Assembly: GCA_012513195.1 (NCBI GenBank)
Contig: JAAZCR010000004.1
Span: 1-15,258 of the forward strand
Origin: Bacilli bacterium
GTDB lineage: Bacteria > Bacillota_I > Bacilli_A > Haloplasmatales > Haloplasmataceae
Length of the DNA stretch: 15,258 nt
Reading direction: 5' to 3'
Part shown: positions 5,344-14,147 of the stretch, one piece after another
Numbering within the stretch: position 1 is the stretch's first letter
Layout of the letters: each line of letters opens with the position of its first letter
Notes under the pieces: generated by a model
Seen by the model: the letters and a program-made list of their open reading frames with translations, nothing else
Told to the model about the DNA's origin: nothing
Database searches by the model: none
Position numbers and translations under genes: made by a program

Positions 5344-7042
5344 ATGCTTACTCATCTTTGTTTTCCTTTTACTGACATTTGCTGCATCTGGTATAGGATT
5401 TAAAAGGTTACTTAAGGTGCAAATTAATGAGTTTAATCTCATTACTGGTTATTTATTAGTCATCATAATTATCTCTATATTTAAATTAAAAATCCTTTCT
5501 TTTCTTCTTATAAGTATCTTCGTCCTAATAGGCTGTACAAAACTAAACAATAAAAAGAATTATTTTCCCCTGGTCTTGATTTTGTTGTATTTATTTCATT
5601 TCTTAAGTTTAGCCTTTATTGATCGAACTAAGGTAGCTCCCTATTTTTATGAACTAAATAAACATTATAATTTATCATCTTACCAAGAATTTACCGTTTT
5701 TTTAGGTGATCTCTTTAACCTTCATAACACCGTTTTTACCATTAACATCCTCACTAGTCTAAATATTTTTATAAGTCTTTATACCATTTTTGAGGTATTA
5801 AGTTTATTCTTCAAAAAGAAAAAAGAATATCATCTCGCTTGCCTTTTATACCTTTTCTTCTTTACCTTATTAAATTCTGTAAACTATCTCTTCTTTCCAT
5901 ATAACGCCTATCAGTTCATCTATTATCCCTTTGCGGGATTAATGGTTTATTTATTAGGCATCATACCTTTTCAATTTGGTCTCTTCTACATTAAAGATGA
6001 GAAAACCTTACCTTTGCTTCTTTTAATAAACTTCGCTTCTGTTTATTTTTATCAAGAAAGTTTACTTTTACAAGTTCTCATAAATGTTAGTTTCCTTTTC
6101 ACCTTAATCTTTTCAAAAGAAACTAAGATTAACTATCTTAAACTTTTTCCCCTTACAACGCTAATCCCTTTATTTGTTCAATTAAGCATCTTTAAATATC
6201 CTAATATATATATTATGGTTATGCTTTTTATCATCCTATTCTTTACTGGTAGTATCATCATTATCAGTAAAGACTTAAACCACAATAAAAAACTTATCAC
6301 TAATCTCTATCTCTTAGGTTTAGTGATAAGTTTCCTCATTCTTATTAGTATTAATTATCGAGAATATCTTGACCAGATTTTTCGTTTTTTTGATGTGCTA
6401 ACTCAAAACCGCAATTTAAGTTTTCTTTTACTTACATTTTATGGCTTTACTTTTTACTCGTTATTAAAAATTATGAGGATAAAGGGTAAGGTAAGAGAAC
6501 TATTCCTTATCTATCCCTTAATTATGGTAATGCTTGGAAGTAGCATCGATGTTATTCCACCTTCACTTATTCTGTCTGCTTTTCCATTTGTGTACTTAAT
6601 CATCTATGCTTACCTTAAAAAGATGGTGTTATTAGAAAGAGTATTAGTCATATTAATCACCCTATGGGTTAGTTCCTATATCTTTAATAATATACCATAT
6701 CTTCATCAAACTGCGCAAAATGGTTATTATCGCGTTTCAAATGCTACTTTATTAGTTCATGAATACCTTTCTAATAATACGGAAATTAATAATATTTTAG
6801 TATGCGATAATCTTAAAAATCAACTCATGATGGTTACTGATAAAAACATGATAAATGATGAACTTTTAGAGTATACCATTAATGATAAGATACCTTTTGA
6901 TGTACTTTATATCATCGAAAGGCTAGAAGAGTTAAACATTGATGCTGTTGTAATTGATAAGGATAAATTATCGAAAACCGATTTTGAATTACTATCTGAA
7001 GATATTATTAATCTAGATTATTACATCATTTATCGGTTCTAA
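5333..7042 (+). CDS. Polytopic membrane protein, 569 aa, with a C-terminal soluble domain
   Basis: Hydrophobic helices run from residue 1 to about 450: 1-20, 33-50, 53-68, 77-95, 138-160, 166-183, 196-220, 226-262, 268-286, 291-312, 322-340, 361-380, 388-404, 410-427 and 432-450, roughly 14-16 segments. There is a polar stretch at 96-135 (DRTKVAPYFYELNKHYNLSSYQEF) and a soluble tail at 455-569 with alternating strands and helices. This architecture resembles DUF6077-type or GT-C-like glycan membrane proteins. I see no diagnostic catalytic motif, so transport, polymerisation or glycosyl transfer all remain open. The ATG follows AGGTGAT and sits in a hairpin. The next gene begins within ten bases of its stop, so the two products are probably made together. 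Confidence 0.8.
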   Translation: MFFLCLLIFVFLLLTFAASGIGFKRLLKVQINEFNLITGYLLVIIIISIFKLKILSFLLISIFVLIGCTKLNNKKNYFPLVLILLYLFHFLSLAFIDRTKVAPYFYELNKHYNLSSYQEFTVFLGDLFNLHNTVFTINILTSLNIFISLYTIFEVLSLFFKKKKEYHLACLLYLFFFTLLNSVNYLFFPYNAYQFIYYPFAGLMVYLLGIIPFQFGLFYIKDEKTLPLLLLINFASVYFYQESLLLQVLINVSFLFTLIFSKETKINYLKLFPLTTLIPLFVQLSIFKYPNIYIMVMLFIILFFTGSIIIISKDLNHNKKLITNLYLLGLVISFLILISINYREYLDQIFRFFDVLTQNRNLSFLLLTFYGFTFYSLLKIMRIKGKVRELFLIYPLIMVMLGSSIDVIPPSLILSAFPFVYLIIYAYLKKMVLLERVLVILITLWVSSYIFNNIPYLHQTAQNGYYRVSNATLLVHEYLSNNTEINNILVCDNLKNQLMMVTDKNMINDELLEYTINDKIPFDVLYIIERLEELNIDAVVIDKDKLSKTDFELLSEDIINLDYYIIYRF

Positions 7043-7052
7043 GGGTGAAATG

Positions 7053-8342
7053 ATGAAATACTTAAGTTTGGTTAATGAACTAATCCATAAATATAAAGAA
7101 AAGCACGAAGATCAATACTTAAACTTAGCCCTAGACCACTTTTACCTCTGGTATGAAACAGAGTATCCTAAGAAAACAAAGATTAATACCATAAGTCAGA
7201 ATCTCAAAGTCATCAGTAATCTCTTAGTTTTATGTAAAAATGAAGGTTTACATCTCTTAGATGAAGTCTTCATGCAGGTATTATGTGCTTATTGTCTAAT
7301 CTTACATAGGGAAAAAACGGAAGTAAGCCATTGTCTGAGCTTGATCTATGCGAGTATCATTTATAATAGTTACTATATTAATCATGCTTTTGATGAGTAT
7401 ATTGACGAAGCTTTTAAATTTCTTAAATCAAATAATAACTTTATAACTCCTAATCTTAAAAAAACCTATGAACTCTATTTGGAGTTAAGAAGTTTTAATG
7501 AATTTATAAATAATTATCCCAATTATCATCGCGTAAAAACTTATATCAGCGGAAAAATTACCGAATTAACGGAGTTTCTTTTCGCCTTTCTGTATCCTGA
7601 TGGTTTTATATCATTAGGTAAGGAAATGATCAAACTTAATAATTCTGATGAATTAAATACATATAACACAACAAAAAAACTCTTTATTTATCCTGAAATT
7701 ATTAGTTATCATAATGGTGATTATCGGTTTACTTATCAATATTACTATCGTAATTTAAATAAGTATTACGATAATTTAGGGTTAACCATTTACTATCATA
7801 AAATGTTTCTCATTTTGCCTAATGAAGAAAGAAGTATCATTACCATTGATGACCATAATTACTTACATGACACAAGTCAACTAAATAAAGTTAAGATCTT
7901 AAACGTCGTCGAGGAAAATGGTAGCGTCTTTATCAAAAGTATTAATAAACTCTATCCAGAAACGACGATTTTAACTAATATCTTATGTAGAGATAAGCAG
8001 GTGTTTTTAATCTTTACTTTTGAAAGTGAGTATACGCAAAAATATGGTATTAATTTCTACCTTAATCCGAAACTTAGTCTAAACAAAACAGAATCTTCTG
8101 TTACAGGTTACTTTCTCTATGAGAAACTCATAAGTTTAAAGGTAGTATATTGTACTAAAGAGGTATCTTTAAAAACTAATAATAATTATATTACCTATGA
8201 AGTAATAGGAAGTAATCTTATAGTCATCCTTAATATCAGTATAGGCGATGTTAAGGATGAAGTTAAAGTAATACCTAATGATCAAAAACTTAGATTAATA
8301 ATTAATAAAGAGAAACTCTATGTCATAAATAAAAGGAGTTAA
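7053..8342 (+). CDS. Uncharacterised soluble protein, possible heparinase II/III-like or toroid plus beta-sandwich fold
   Basis: About 429 aa with no signal peptide or membrane span. Residues 1-180 are predicted helices in pairs (LALDHFYLWYE, ISNLLVLCK, VFMQVLCAYCLILHR, LSLIYASIIYN, YIDEAFKFLK, ITELTEFLFAFL), followed by LYPDGFISLGKE and then a beta-rich C-terminal half from about 215 on. This order, with a PDG turn after the helical part, recalls alpha/alpha-toroid polysaccharide lyases of the heparinase II/III or alginate lyase type. The similarity is weak and the catalytic residues cannot be assigned. ATG ATG occurs at 7050 and 7053; I prefer 7053 because the AAGGGTGA site is only about four bases from the first. 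Coupled to the membrane protein gene upstream, it may handle the same polymer inside the cell. Confidence 0.7.
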   Translation: MKYLSLVNELIHKYKEKHEDQYLNLALDHFYLWYETEYPKKTKINTISQNLKVISNLLVLCKNEGLHLLDEVFMQVLCAYCLILHREKTEVSHCLSLIYASIIYNSYYINHAFDEYIDEAFKFLKSNNNFITPNLKKTYELYLELRSFNEFINNYPNYHRVKTYISGKITELTEFLFAFLYPDGFISLGKEMIKLNNSDELNTYNTTKKLFIYPEIISYHNGDYRFTYQYYYRNLNKYYDNLGLTIYYHKMFLILPNEERSIITIDDHNYLHDTSQLNKVKILNVVEENGSVFIKSINKLYPETTILTNILCRDKQVFLIFTFESEYTQKYGINFYLNPKLSLNKTESSVTGYFLYEKLISLKVVYCTKEVSLKTNNNYITYEVIGSNLIVILNISIGDVKDEVKVIPNDQKLRLIINKEKLYVINKRS

Positions 8343-8367
8343 AACACTTTATCGTTTTAACTCCTTT
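8332..8367. terminator. Bidirectional terminator shared by two convergent genes
   Basis: A 14-bp perfect stem (8332-8345 with 8354-8367), loop ACTTTATC. The TAA of the 430-aa gene (8340-8342) and the last codons plus stop of the PAS-GGDEF-EAL gene (from 8349) lie inside it; the two stops are six bases apart. The T tract is better on the minus strand (TTTTATTTAT) than on the plus strand. Confidence 0.75.
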
Positions 8368-11066
8368 AATACTTCTTCAAAGGTTAAAGGTTTTGAGAAG
8401 AAACTACCTTGTGCCGCATCTACTTTTAAATCTTTAATGAGTTTATATTCGCTCTCTTCTGTTATCCCCTTAGCGATGAAGAGGATATTCATTTCTTTAG
8501 TAATTAATCGGTAGAGTTTAATTAATTCATAATTGAGACTGCGTTTATCGATATTCTTAAGAATATTCTTCGTGAGTTTAATCTTCTTAATATTGTAGTG
8601 TTTAAGTTGCGCGATACTGGAATTATCTTGACCAAAGTTATCTAATGTGAAGTTAAAGCCTAACTTAAGTAACTCATTAATGGCTTTTTGCGCTCTTCCC
8701 GTTTTTTCTGTAATATTATTGTCAGTAAACTCAAACTCAATTAGCGAAGGGTCAATATTATAGTGATGGAGTTTTTCTTTGATTTGACTTAAGAAGGCGT
8801 ATTGTACGAGTTGTTCGATGGAAATATTGATGGAAATGGGAATGGAAAATGTAGGATTTAGAGTAAGTTTTTGACAGATATCATCAAAGACAAAATCACT
8901 GATTTGGTTAACTTGACCCGTTCTAATTGCGACATCAAGGTATTTTTGGCGTGAGTAACTAGCGAGTTGACGATTATGCCACTTTATCTTCGCTTCAAGA
9001 GAGATGATTTTATGATTCTTCAAATCATAAATGGGTTCAAAAGTGATTTCATAAGCTTTTTCTTCGATGGCACTCCGCAGCAAATTAGCGATGCGAAAGC
9101 GCTCATCGATTGCTTTCCGCATGTTAGGATTATAGAACATAATTTTGCGATCATATTTCCCTTTGGCAACGTACATCGCAATATCAGCATTTTGCAGGAG
9201 TTCATCACTCGTGCTTCCATCTTTGGGAAAGATGGCGATACCTAAACTAGCAGTAGCGATGAGGTAGTTTCCACTGTAAATAAATGGTTTTTGAATAGTC
9301 GCAAGAATTCTTCGGCCAATATGGGCTAGTTGCCTTTTTGAAGCGAAGTTTTTTATCATGACGATGAATTCATCGCCACCGTAACGGGCGATTATGACAT
9401 TATTATTGTCTATAAAGATATCTTCTAACCGATGTGCGATTTCGATTAAATATTGGTCGCCAGCATAATGCCCTAAAGTATCGTTTATTTCTTTATAATG
9501 ATTTAAATCCATGAAGAGAATGGCGACGTTTTCTTCTTTCGCTAATACGCGCTCTAAATTATCAATAAAGTATACCCTATTGTATAGACCCGTTAAAACA
9601 TCCTTTTGGGAAAGAATTCTAATCTTTTGATCAATATATTTTGTTTCGCTTAAATCTCTAAAAATACCAACATAGTGAGTAATGTGGTTATCGTTTTTAA
9701 TCGCATAGATATTTAACCATTCAGGATAGATTTCTCCGTTCTTATTTTTGTTCCAAATTTCCCCTTGCCAATGGTGCAAGCATCTTAAGGCATTCCACAT
9801 GTTATTGTAGAAGTCTTCATTATGCACATTAGAGCGAAGAATGCTCATGGTTTTACCTTTGATTTCACTTAACTCATAACCTGTGATTTTGGTGAAGGCA
9901 TGGTTAATCCATTCAATATTACCTTCGGGATCGGTTATGACAACACCTTCTATATTATTTTCTAATACCTTTTGAAATAGTTCTAATTGAGTTTTGTGCT
10001 TTAAAGATTCCGTAATATCGATGTAATGGATATAAGTTCCAATTATTCTTTCGTTATAGACGATTGGAAAAGCGACAATTTCAACATTAACTAAGGTATC
10101 GTCCTTTCGTTTTCTAATCGTGCGACGTTGGACAAAACTGCTTTTTAAAGCTTCATTCGCAATTTCAATAGCCTCTTCTTGTAAGGTTATTGGGGCAATT
10201 AGCTTATCGATACGCTTACCAACTATTTCTTCTTTAGTGTATTGAAACAACTCAGTAAATTTATCGTTAATATCAACGGCACGAAAATCGCTATCTAATA
10301 CGACAATTGGAATAGGTGAGTTTTTCAAGAAACTTTCGATGATAAGGTTTTGTTTAATTCGTTCGGTTAAGTCATATACCATTGCCACAATGTAATCGCG
10401 ATTCTTGAGTGTAAGTGCATAGGCATGCATTTCTACATCTCTAAGTTCACCATTTGCGCATTTATGTTTGGTTATAAAGTAGTTGCGCTTATTCATTACC
10501 ACAAGTTCAATGTTTTTTGTTAATTCTTCCTCAGTTATAAGGCATATTTCGGTATAATTGATTCTTTTAATCGTATCTAAGTCATAACCATAGAAATTTA
10601 ATGCGGCTTTATTCGCATTAGTAATTCGTTTGGTTTTTATATCGATAAAGTAGATGATTGCTTGGCTTTCATCAAATAATAGATGATATATTTCATCGGT
10701 TTGTTTCATGCGTTCTTCAACTTCGCGTAGTTCATCCACATTGGTGATAATCGCAAATAATAAACCATTGATCGAAATTAAATTAATAAACGCTAAAAAA
10801 GTGTCCCCATTCTTTTTTGAATGGCGCCACTTAAAAGATACCGCTTTTTCCCGATATGCTCGCTCAACTAATGCTTTACCCTTCACATATGATTCTTCTT
10901 CATCATCTTGAAGATAAGGGGATAAATCATATGGTGTTAACCCCAAGAGTTCTTCTCGACGTTCATAGCCAAATAAATGAACTGTGTTTAAGTTACAATC
11001 GATTATCTTGTCATTTTCTAATACTATGAACGAGATGGCAATATTGTTTAATGCCTCATATAACAT
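8349..11066 (-). CDS. Four-PAS, GGDEF and degenerate EAL domain signalling protein
   Basis: A cytosolic cyclic-di-GMP signalling protein of about 905 aa. Four PAS domains lie at roughly 1-115, 125-235, 245-355 and 365-480 (e.g. DPEGNIEWINHAFTKITGYELSEIKGK), then GGDEF (485-650) and EAL (660-900). The cyclase site is intact: DLNHYKEINDTLGHYAGD near 520 and RYGGDEF at 561-567. No RxxD inhibitory site precedes it. The EAL domain is altered: EAL reads EAK (691-693), DDFG reads DNFG (809-812), KID reads KLT (830-832) and AEGVE reads AKGIT (865-869), so hydrolysis is unlikely. It is probably a PAS-regulated diguanylate cyclase with a regulatory or binding EAL. The start at 11066 is chosen over ATG 11081 because GGGGTG (11079-11074) is correctly spaced for it and nothing precedes the other. 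The gene has its own promoter and no co-oriented close neighbour. Confidence 0.92.
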   Translation of the reverse strand: MLYEALNNIAISFIVLENDKIIDCNLNTVHLFGYERREELLGLTPYDLSPYLQDDEEESYVKGKALVERAYREKAVSFKWRHSKKNGDTFLAFINLISINGLLFAIITNVDELREVEERMKQTDEIYHLLFDESQAIIYFIDIKTKRITNANKAALNFYGYDLDTIKRINYTEICLITEEELTKNIELVVMNKRNYFITKHKCANGELRDVEMHAYALTLKNRDYIVAMVYDLTERIKQNLIIESFLKNSPIPIVVLDSDFRAVDINDKFTELFQYTKEEIVGKRIDKLIAPITLQEEAIEIANEALKSSFVQRRTIRKRKDDTLVNVEIVAFPIVYNERIIGTYIHYIDITESLKHKTQLELFQKVLENNIEGVVITDPEGNIEWINHAFTKITGYELSEIKGKTMSILRSNVHNEDFYNNMWNALRCLHHWQGEIWNKNKNGEIYPEWLNIYAIKNDNHITHYVGIFRDLSETKYIDQKIRILSQKDVLTGLYNRVYFIDNLERVLAKEENVAILFMDLNHYKEINDTLGHYAGDQYLIEIAHRLEDIFIDNNNVIIARYGGDEFIVMIKNFASKRQLAHIGRRILATIQKPFIYSGNYLIATASLGIAIFPKDGSTSDELLQNADIAMYVAKGKYDRKIMFYNPNMRKAIDERFRIANLLRSAIEEKAYEITFEPIYDLKNHKIISLEAKIKWHNRQLASYSRQKYLDVAIRTGQVNQISDFVFDDICQKLTLNPTFSIPISINISIEQLVQYAFLSQIKEKLHHYNIDPSLIEFEFTDNNITEKTGRAQKAINELLKLGFNFTLDNFGQDNSSIAQLKHYNIKKIKLTKNILKNIDKRSLNYELIKLYRLITKEMNILFIAKGITEESEYKLIKDLKVDAAQGSFFSKPLTFEEVLKELKR

Positions 11067-11096
11067 ATTCAAACACCCCATATATTGGTTAATTTC

Positions 11097-11125
11097 ATTA
11101 TATCAGTAAAAAATCTAATGTACAA
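11097..11125 (-). promoter_or_regulatory. Promoter of the PAS-GGDEF-EAL gene
   Basis: On the minus strand TTGTAC (11125-11120) and TATAAT (11102-11097) are 17 nt apart, with TG one base before the -10 (TGATATAAT). The predicted start near 11090 gives a leader of about 24 nt before ATG 11066, which supports that start codon over 11081. Confidence 0.7.
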
Positions 11126-11261
11126 GACAATTTTCTTGATATAACTACAAATTTTATACCCTCTTTTTTATAGATAGATTTTCAATTTTAACTATAGTTT
11201 ATCTAACTATGTATCACTATAATATAACATAGAAGTTTAAAAGTCGCAAGTAGTCATAGAA

Positions 11262-11304
11262 ATAAAAAATAAAAGACATTTAGAATTTTCTCTAAATGTC
11301 TTTT
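11262..11304 (-). terminator. Intrinsic terminator of the EF-G-like gene
   Basis: A 14-bp perfect stem (11271-11284 with 11291-11304), loop ATTTTC, followed on the minus strand by TTTTATTTTTTATTT. It lies ten bases past the EF-G-like stop codon, in the gap before the signalling gene. The remainder of that gap (11126-11261) shows nothing else that I can support. Confidence 0.85.
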
Positions 11305-11314
11305 GTTAATCGTA

Positions 11315-13396
11315 TTATTTACTATTTTCGCGTGCTTCTTTAACTTCTTTAATAATCTTTTCTTGGATTTGATATGGTACTTCTTCATAATGGTCGAATT
11401 CCATTGTGAAGAAACCGCTAGCTTGTGTCATCGCTTTTAAGTCAATGGCGTACTTAGTCATTTCCGCTTGTGGTACTAACGCTTCGATAGTTTGCCACTT
11501 TTCAATTTCAGCTGGATTCATACCTAAAAGACGTGCTCTCCGTTTATTTAAGTCACCCATTATATCGCCGATGAATTCATCTTTTACGGTAACTTTAATC
11601 CGCATAATTGGTTCAAGAATAGTAGGTTGCGCATTCTTACAACCTTCACGGAAGGCGATTTGGGCAGCAAGCTTAAAGGAAATTTCGTTAGAGTCAACTG
11701 GATGGTAAGAACCATCGAAGAGGGTAGCCTTTAAGCCGATAACAGGGAATCCTGCCAAGATACCGTGTTCACAAGCTTCCCGTAAGCCTTTTTCAACAGC
11801 TGGGAAGAAGTTCTTAGGTACGGCACCACCAAAAACTTCTTCAGCGAAGATGAAGTCTTCTTCACAGTGTTCAAAGCGGATGAAGACGTGACCGTATTGT
11901 CCAGCCCCACCAGTTTGTTTCTTATGTTTACCTTCACCAACCGCTTGACCTTTAATGGTTTCACGATAAACAACTTTTGGATCTTCGGTAGTTACTTCAA
12001 CGTTGAAGTTATTCTTTAATTTTTCAAGAATGACTTCAATATGCATGAGACCTTGACCACCAATGAGAAGTTGTTGTGTTTCGTGGTTACGTACGGTTTC
12101 GAAGGTAGTATCTTCACGATTAAGTTTTCCTAAAGATTCGGATAATTTATCTTCATCGTTCTTATTCTTTGGTTTGATCGCTAAATAGAAGATTGGACGT
12201 GGATAATCAATTGGTGGATAAAGCACAGGGTTAGCGGGATCACAAATAGTGTAACCTGTCGCTAAATCAGTCATCTTCACGACAGCACCAACATCACCGC
12301 ATGTAACTTCATCAGTTTGGATTTGTTCCTTACCTCTTAAGTAAACAACTTGGTTCATGCGTACTTTCTTACCAGTATTCGCAATCAAAATGTCTTGATC
12401 ACGGGTAATTCGACCTGAACGCACATGGAAGAGGTTAATTTGTCCGAGGAAGGGGTCCATAATGGTCTTGAAGACTAACGCTGAGAATGGTTCGTTAATG
12501 GAAGCTTTGCGTGCCACATCTTCGTTAGTATTTGGATTCTTACCATTAAAGACTTCCACATCAACGGGACTTGGTAAGAAATAATTGATGAAATCTAAGA
12601 GTGCTTTAATACCAAAGTTTTTCATGGCAGAACCAATGATTAATGGTACGATGGTACCTGTCACGATACCAGTGCGTAAACCATTACGCATTTCTTCTTC
12701 GGTAAAGGCTTCGCCTTCGAAATATTTTTCCATTAAAACTTCGTCAGTTTCAGCTACATGTTCTGTTATTTGCATATTGAGTTCTTCGACTTGCTCGAGA
12801 TACTCATCACCAATTTCCCCTTCAACTAATTGATCCCCATTTAAGTGATAAGCTTTTTTGTTGATAACGTCGATGACACCCGCAAAGTTTTCACCTTTGA
12901 AAATAGGAATATTGAAGGGGACAACGCGTTTACCTAGACGTTCTTGAATATCAGCTAGGACTTTATCATATTTAATATTTTCTTTATCCATCTTATTAAT
13001 AAAGATAATTGCGGGTAGGTTAAGTTTACGAATGAAGCGCCATGCTGCTTCGGTACCTACTTCAACGCCTTTTTGGGCATCCATGACTAAGACAGCACTA
13101 TTGGCGACGGCTAATGCGCTATATACTTCCCCAACAAAATCACTATATCCTGGTGTGTCAATTACGTTAATTTTATGTTGATTATACTCAACTGGTATCA
13201 CGCTAGCAGAAATGGAGATTAAGCGTGCTTTTTCTTCCTTCGTGTAATCGGAGACTGTTGTTCCCTTTTCAATCTCACCTTTTTTACTGGTGACACCACT
13301 AACATTTAAAATTGCTTCGGTAATGAGTGTCTTACCCGAGCTTTGATGTCCTAATAGTGCGATATTGAGAATATTTTTAGCTTCAAACTTGTTCAT
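11315..13396 (-). CDS. Elongation factor G paralogue (FusA2-like translational GTPase)
   Basis: A cytosolic GTPase of 693 aa with full EF-G domain order. The G domain has GHQSSGKT (16-23), DTPGYSDF (80-87) and NKMD (134-137), followed by the beta-barrel, then domains III-V including GGAGQYGHV in domain IV and GDLNKRRARLLGM in domain V. The catalytic His of the DTPGH motif in housekeeping EF-G and EF-Tu is Tyr here, the signature I know from FusA2/EF-G-like paralogues. Such paralogues often show little ribosome-stimulated GTPase and their role is unsettled. It is therefore probably not the main translocase. ATG 13396 follows GGAGGG at eight bases. Base composition is visibly less AT-rich than its neighbours, as for a conserved, well-expressed gene. 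It is monocistronic, with a strong terminator; a weak -10 (TATAAT, minus 13466-13461) lies upstream. Confidence 0.92.
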   Translation of the reverse strand: MNKFEAKNILNIALLGHQSSGKTLITEAILNVSGVTSKKGEIEKGTTVSDYTKEEKARLISISASVIPVEYNQHKINVIDTPGYSDFVGEVYSALAVANSAVLVMDAQKGVEVGTEAAWRFIRKLNLPAIIFINKMDKENIKYDKVLADIQERLGKRVVPFNIPIFKGENFAGVIDVINKKAYHLNGDQLVEGEIGDEYLEQVEELNMQITEHVAETDEVLMEKYFEGEAFTEEEMRNGLRTGIVTGTIVPLIIGSAMKNFGIKALLDFINYFLPSPVDVEVFNGKNPNTNEDVARKASINEPFSALVFKTIMDPFLGQINLFHVRSGRITRDQDILIANTGKKVRMNQVVYLRGKEQIQTDEVTCGDVGAVVKMTDLATGYTICDPANPVLYPPIDYPRPIFYLAIKPKNKNDEDKLSESLGKLNREDTTFETVRNHETQQLLIGGQGLMHIEVILEKLKNNFNVEVTTEDPKVVYRETIKGQAVGEGKHKKQTGGAGQYGHVFIRFEHCEEDFIFAEEVFGGAVPKNFFPAVEKGLREACEHGILAGFPVIGLKATLFDGSYHPVDSNEISFKLAAQIAFREGCKNAQPTILEPIMRIKVTVKDEFIGDIMGDLNKRRARLLGMNPAEIEKWQTIEALVPQAEMTKYAIDLKAMTQASGFFTMEFDHYEEVPYQIQEKIIKEVKEARENSK

Positions 13397-13515
13397 TAAA
13401 TCAACCCTCCTAAAATATTAAAGCGCTTCCAAAGATATTTGTAATAATATCCATGTAAACATTATATATTAATTTTACCATAAAAAATAGGTGTTTGTTA
13501 AAAAAAGTGAAAAAT

Positions 13516-13546
13516 TTGCCAATTATTTCGTCGCTTATGTTATAAT
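13516..13546 (+). promoter_or_regulatory. Promoter of thpR
   Basis: TTGCCA (13516-13521) lies 19 nt before TATAAT (13541-13546). The spacing is long, but TG at 13538-13539 makes an extended -10 (TGTTATAAT). The predicted start is near 13553, followed by AAGGAGG at 13563-13569. Confidence 0.6.
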
Positions 13547-13578
13547 AACTTAAGATTGAATTAAGGAGGAAGATCCTT

Positions 13579-14124
13579 ATGCGACTCTTTTTTGCGATCA
13601 ATTTTGATGAAAAAGTAAAGGATTATTTAAGTGAGGTACAAGCTATTGTAAGAAGTAGTGCCCTTAAAGGTAATTATACTTTATATGATAATTTTCATCT
13701 AACCTTACGTTTCTTAGGCGAGTTTCCTGAAAGTGATGTTGATATCTTCTGCGACTGTTTAGATGAACTAGCAACTAGCGCTAAACCATTTAAAATAAAG
13801 ATAGGTGACATCGGTTCTTTCAATCGTAAAGATAAACACATCGTCTATGTCGATGTGTTAGAAAATAAAGAAGACTTATATAAACTGGCGAAAAAACTAA
13901 ATGAAATCATTGATAATCATATTGAAGTTGAAGATAAACCACCTTTTAAACCACACATAACGCTTGGAAGAGAAGTTGTCTTTCGTAATACTCTTGAACC
14001 ACTTAATGTTTTACCATATCCTTATCCCATCTTAGTTGATGAAGTTAGCCTGATGTTAAGTAGTCGTAATAAACACAATGTTTTGACATATAAACCTTTA
14101 TATACGGTGAAACTAGGGGAGTAA
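13579..14124 (+). CDS. thpR: RNA 2',3'-cyclic phosphodiesterase (ThpR, 2'-5' RNA ligase family)
   Basis: A cytosolic 2H-phosphoesterase of 181 aa, the usual family length. It opens 2',3'-cyclic phosphates at RNA ends to 2'-phosphates; the bacterial enzyme can also join tRNA halves in a 2'-5' linkage in vitro. Both catalytic HxTx tetrads are present: HLTLRFLGE (H40, T42) and HITLGRE (H126, T128). The N-terminus MRLFFAI is typical. ATG 13579 is preceded by an excellent AAGGAGG nine bases upstream. It is divergent from the EF-G-like gene and convergent with mscS, so it is likely monocistronic. A role in RNA end repair is inferred from the family. Confidence 0.92.
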   Translation: MRLFFAINFDEKVKDYLSEVQAIVRSSALKGNYTLYDNFHLTLRFLGEFPESDVDIFCDCLDELATSAKPFKIKIGDIGSFNRKDKHIVYVDVLENKEDLYKLAKKLNEIIDNHIEVEDKPPFKPHITLGREVVFRNTLEPLNVLPYPYPILVDEVSLMLSSRNKHNVLTYKPLYTVKLGE

Positions 14125-14147
14125 TAGTTTACATTATTACTCCTTTT
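14118..14147 (+). terminator. Intrinsic terminator of thpR, overlapping both convergent stop codons
   Basis: A 9-bp stem (14118-14126 with 14135-14143), loop GTTTACAT, followed by TTTT on the plus strand. The thpR stop TAA (14122-14124) is in the 5' arm and the MscS gene stop (14137-14139, minus) is in the 3' arm. The minus-strand exit lacks a T run, so mscS may end less sharply. Confidence 0.7.

Noticed and set aside
11067..11081. Upstream ATG at 11081 as start of the signalling protein
   Set aside because: It has no ribosome site, and the GGGGTG that would serve ATG 11066 lies inside this extension.
8960..12840. Several open frames of 60-100 codons on the strand opposite to the signalling and EF-G-like genes
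   Set aside because: They lie wholly inside strongly conserved coding regions, lack ribosome sites and show no family features.
13418..13432. CcpA cre-like palindrome (AAGCGCTT) in the EF-G-like leader
   Set aside because: It matches the cre consensus only partly (two or more deviations at conserved positions), and carbon control of an EF-G paralogue has no other support.
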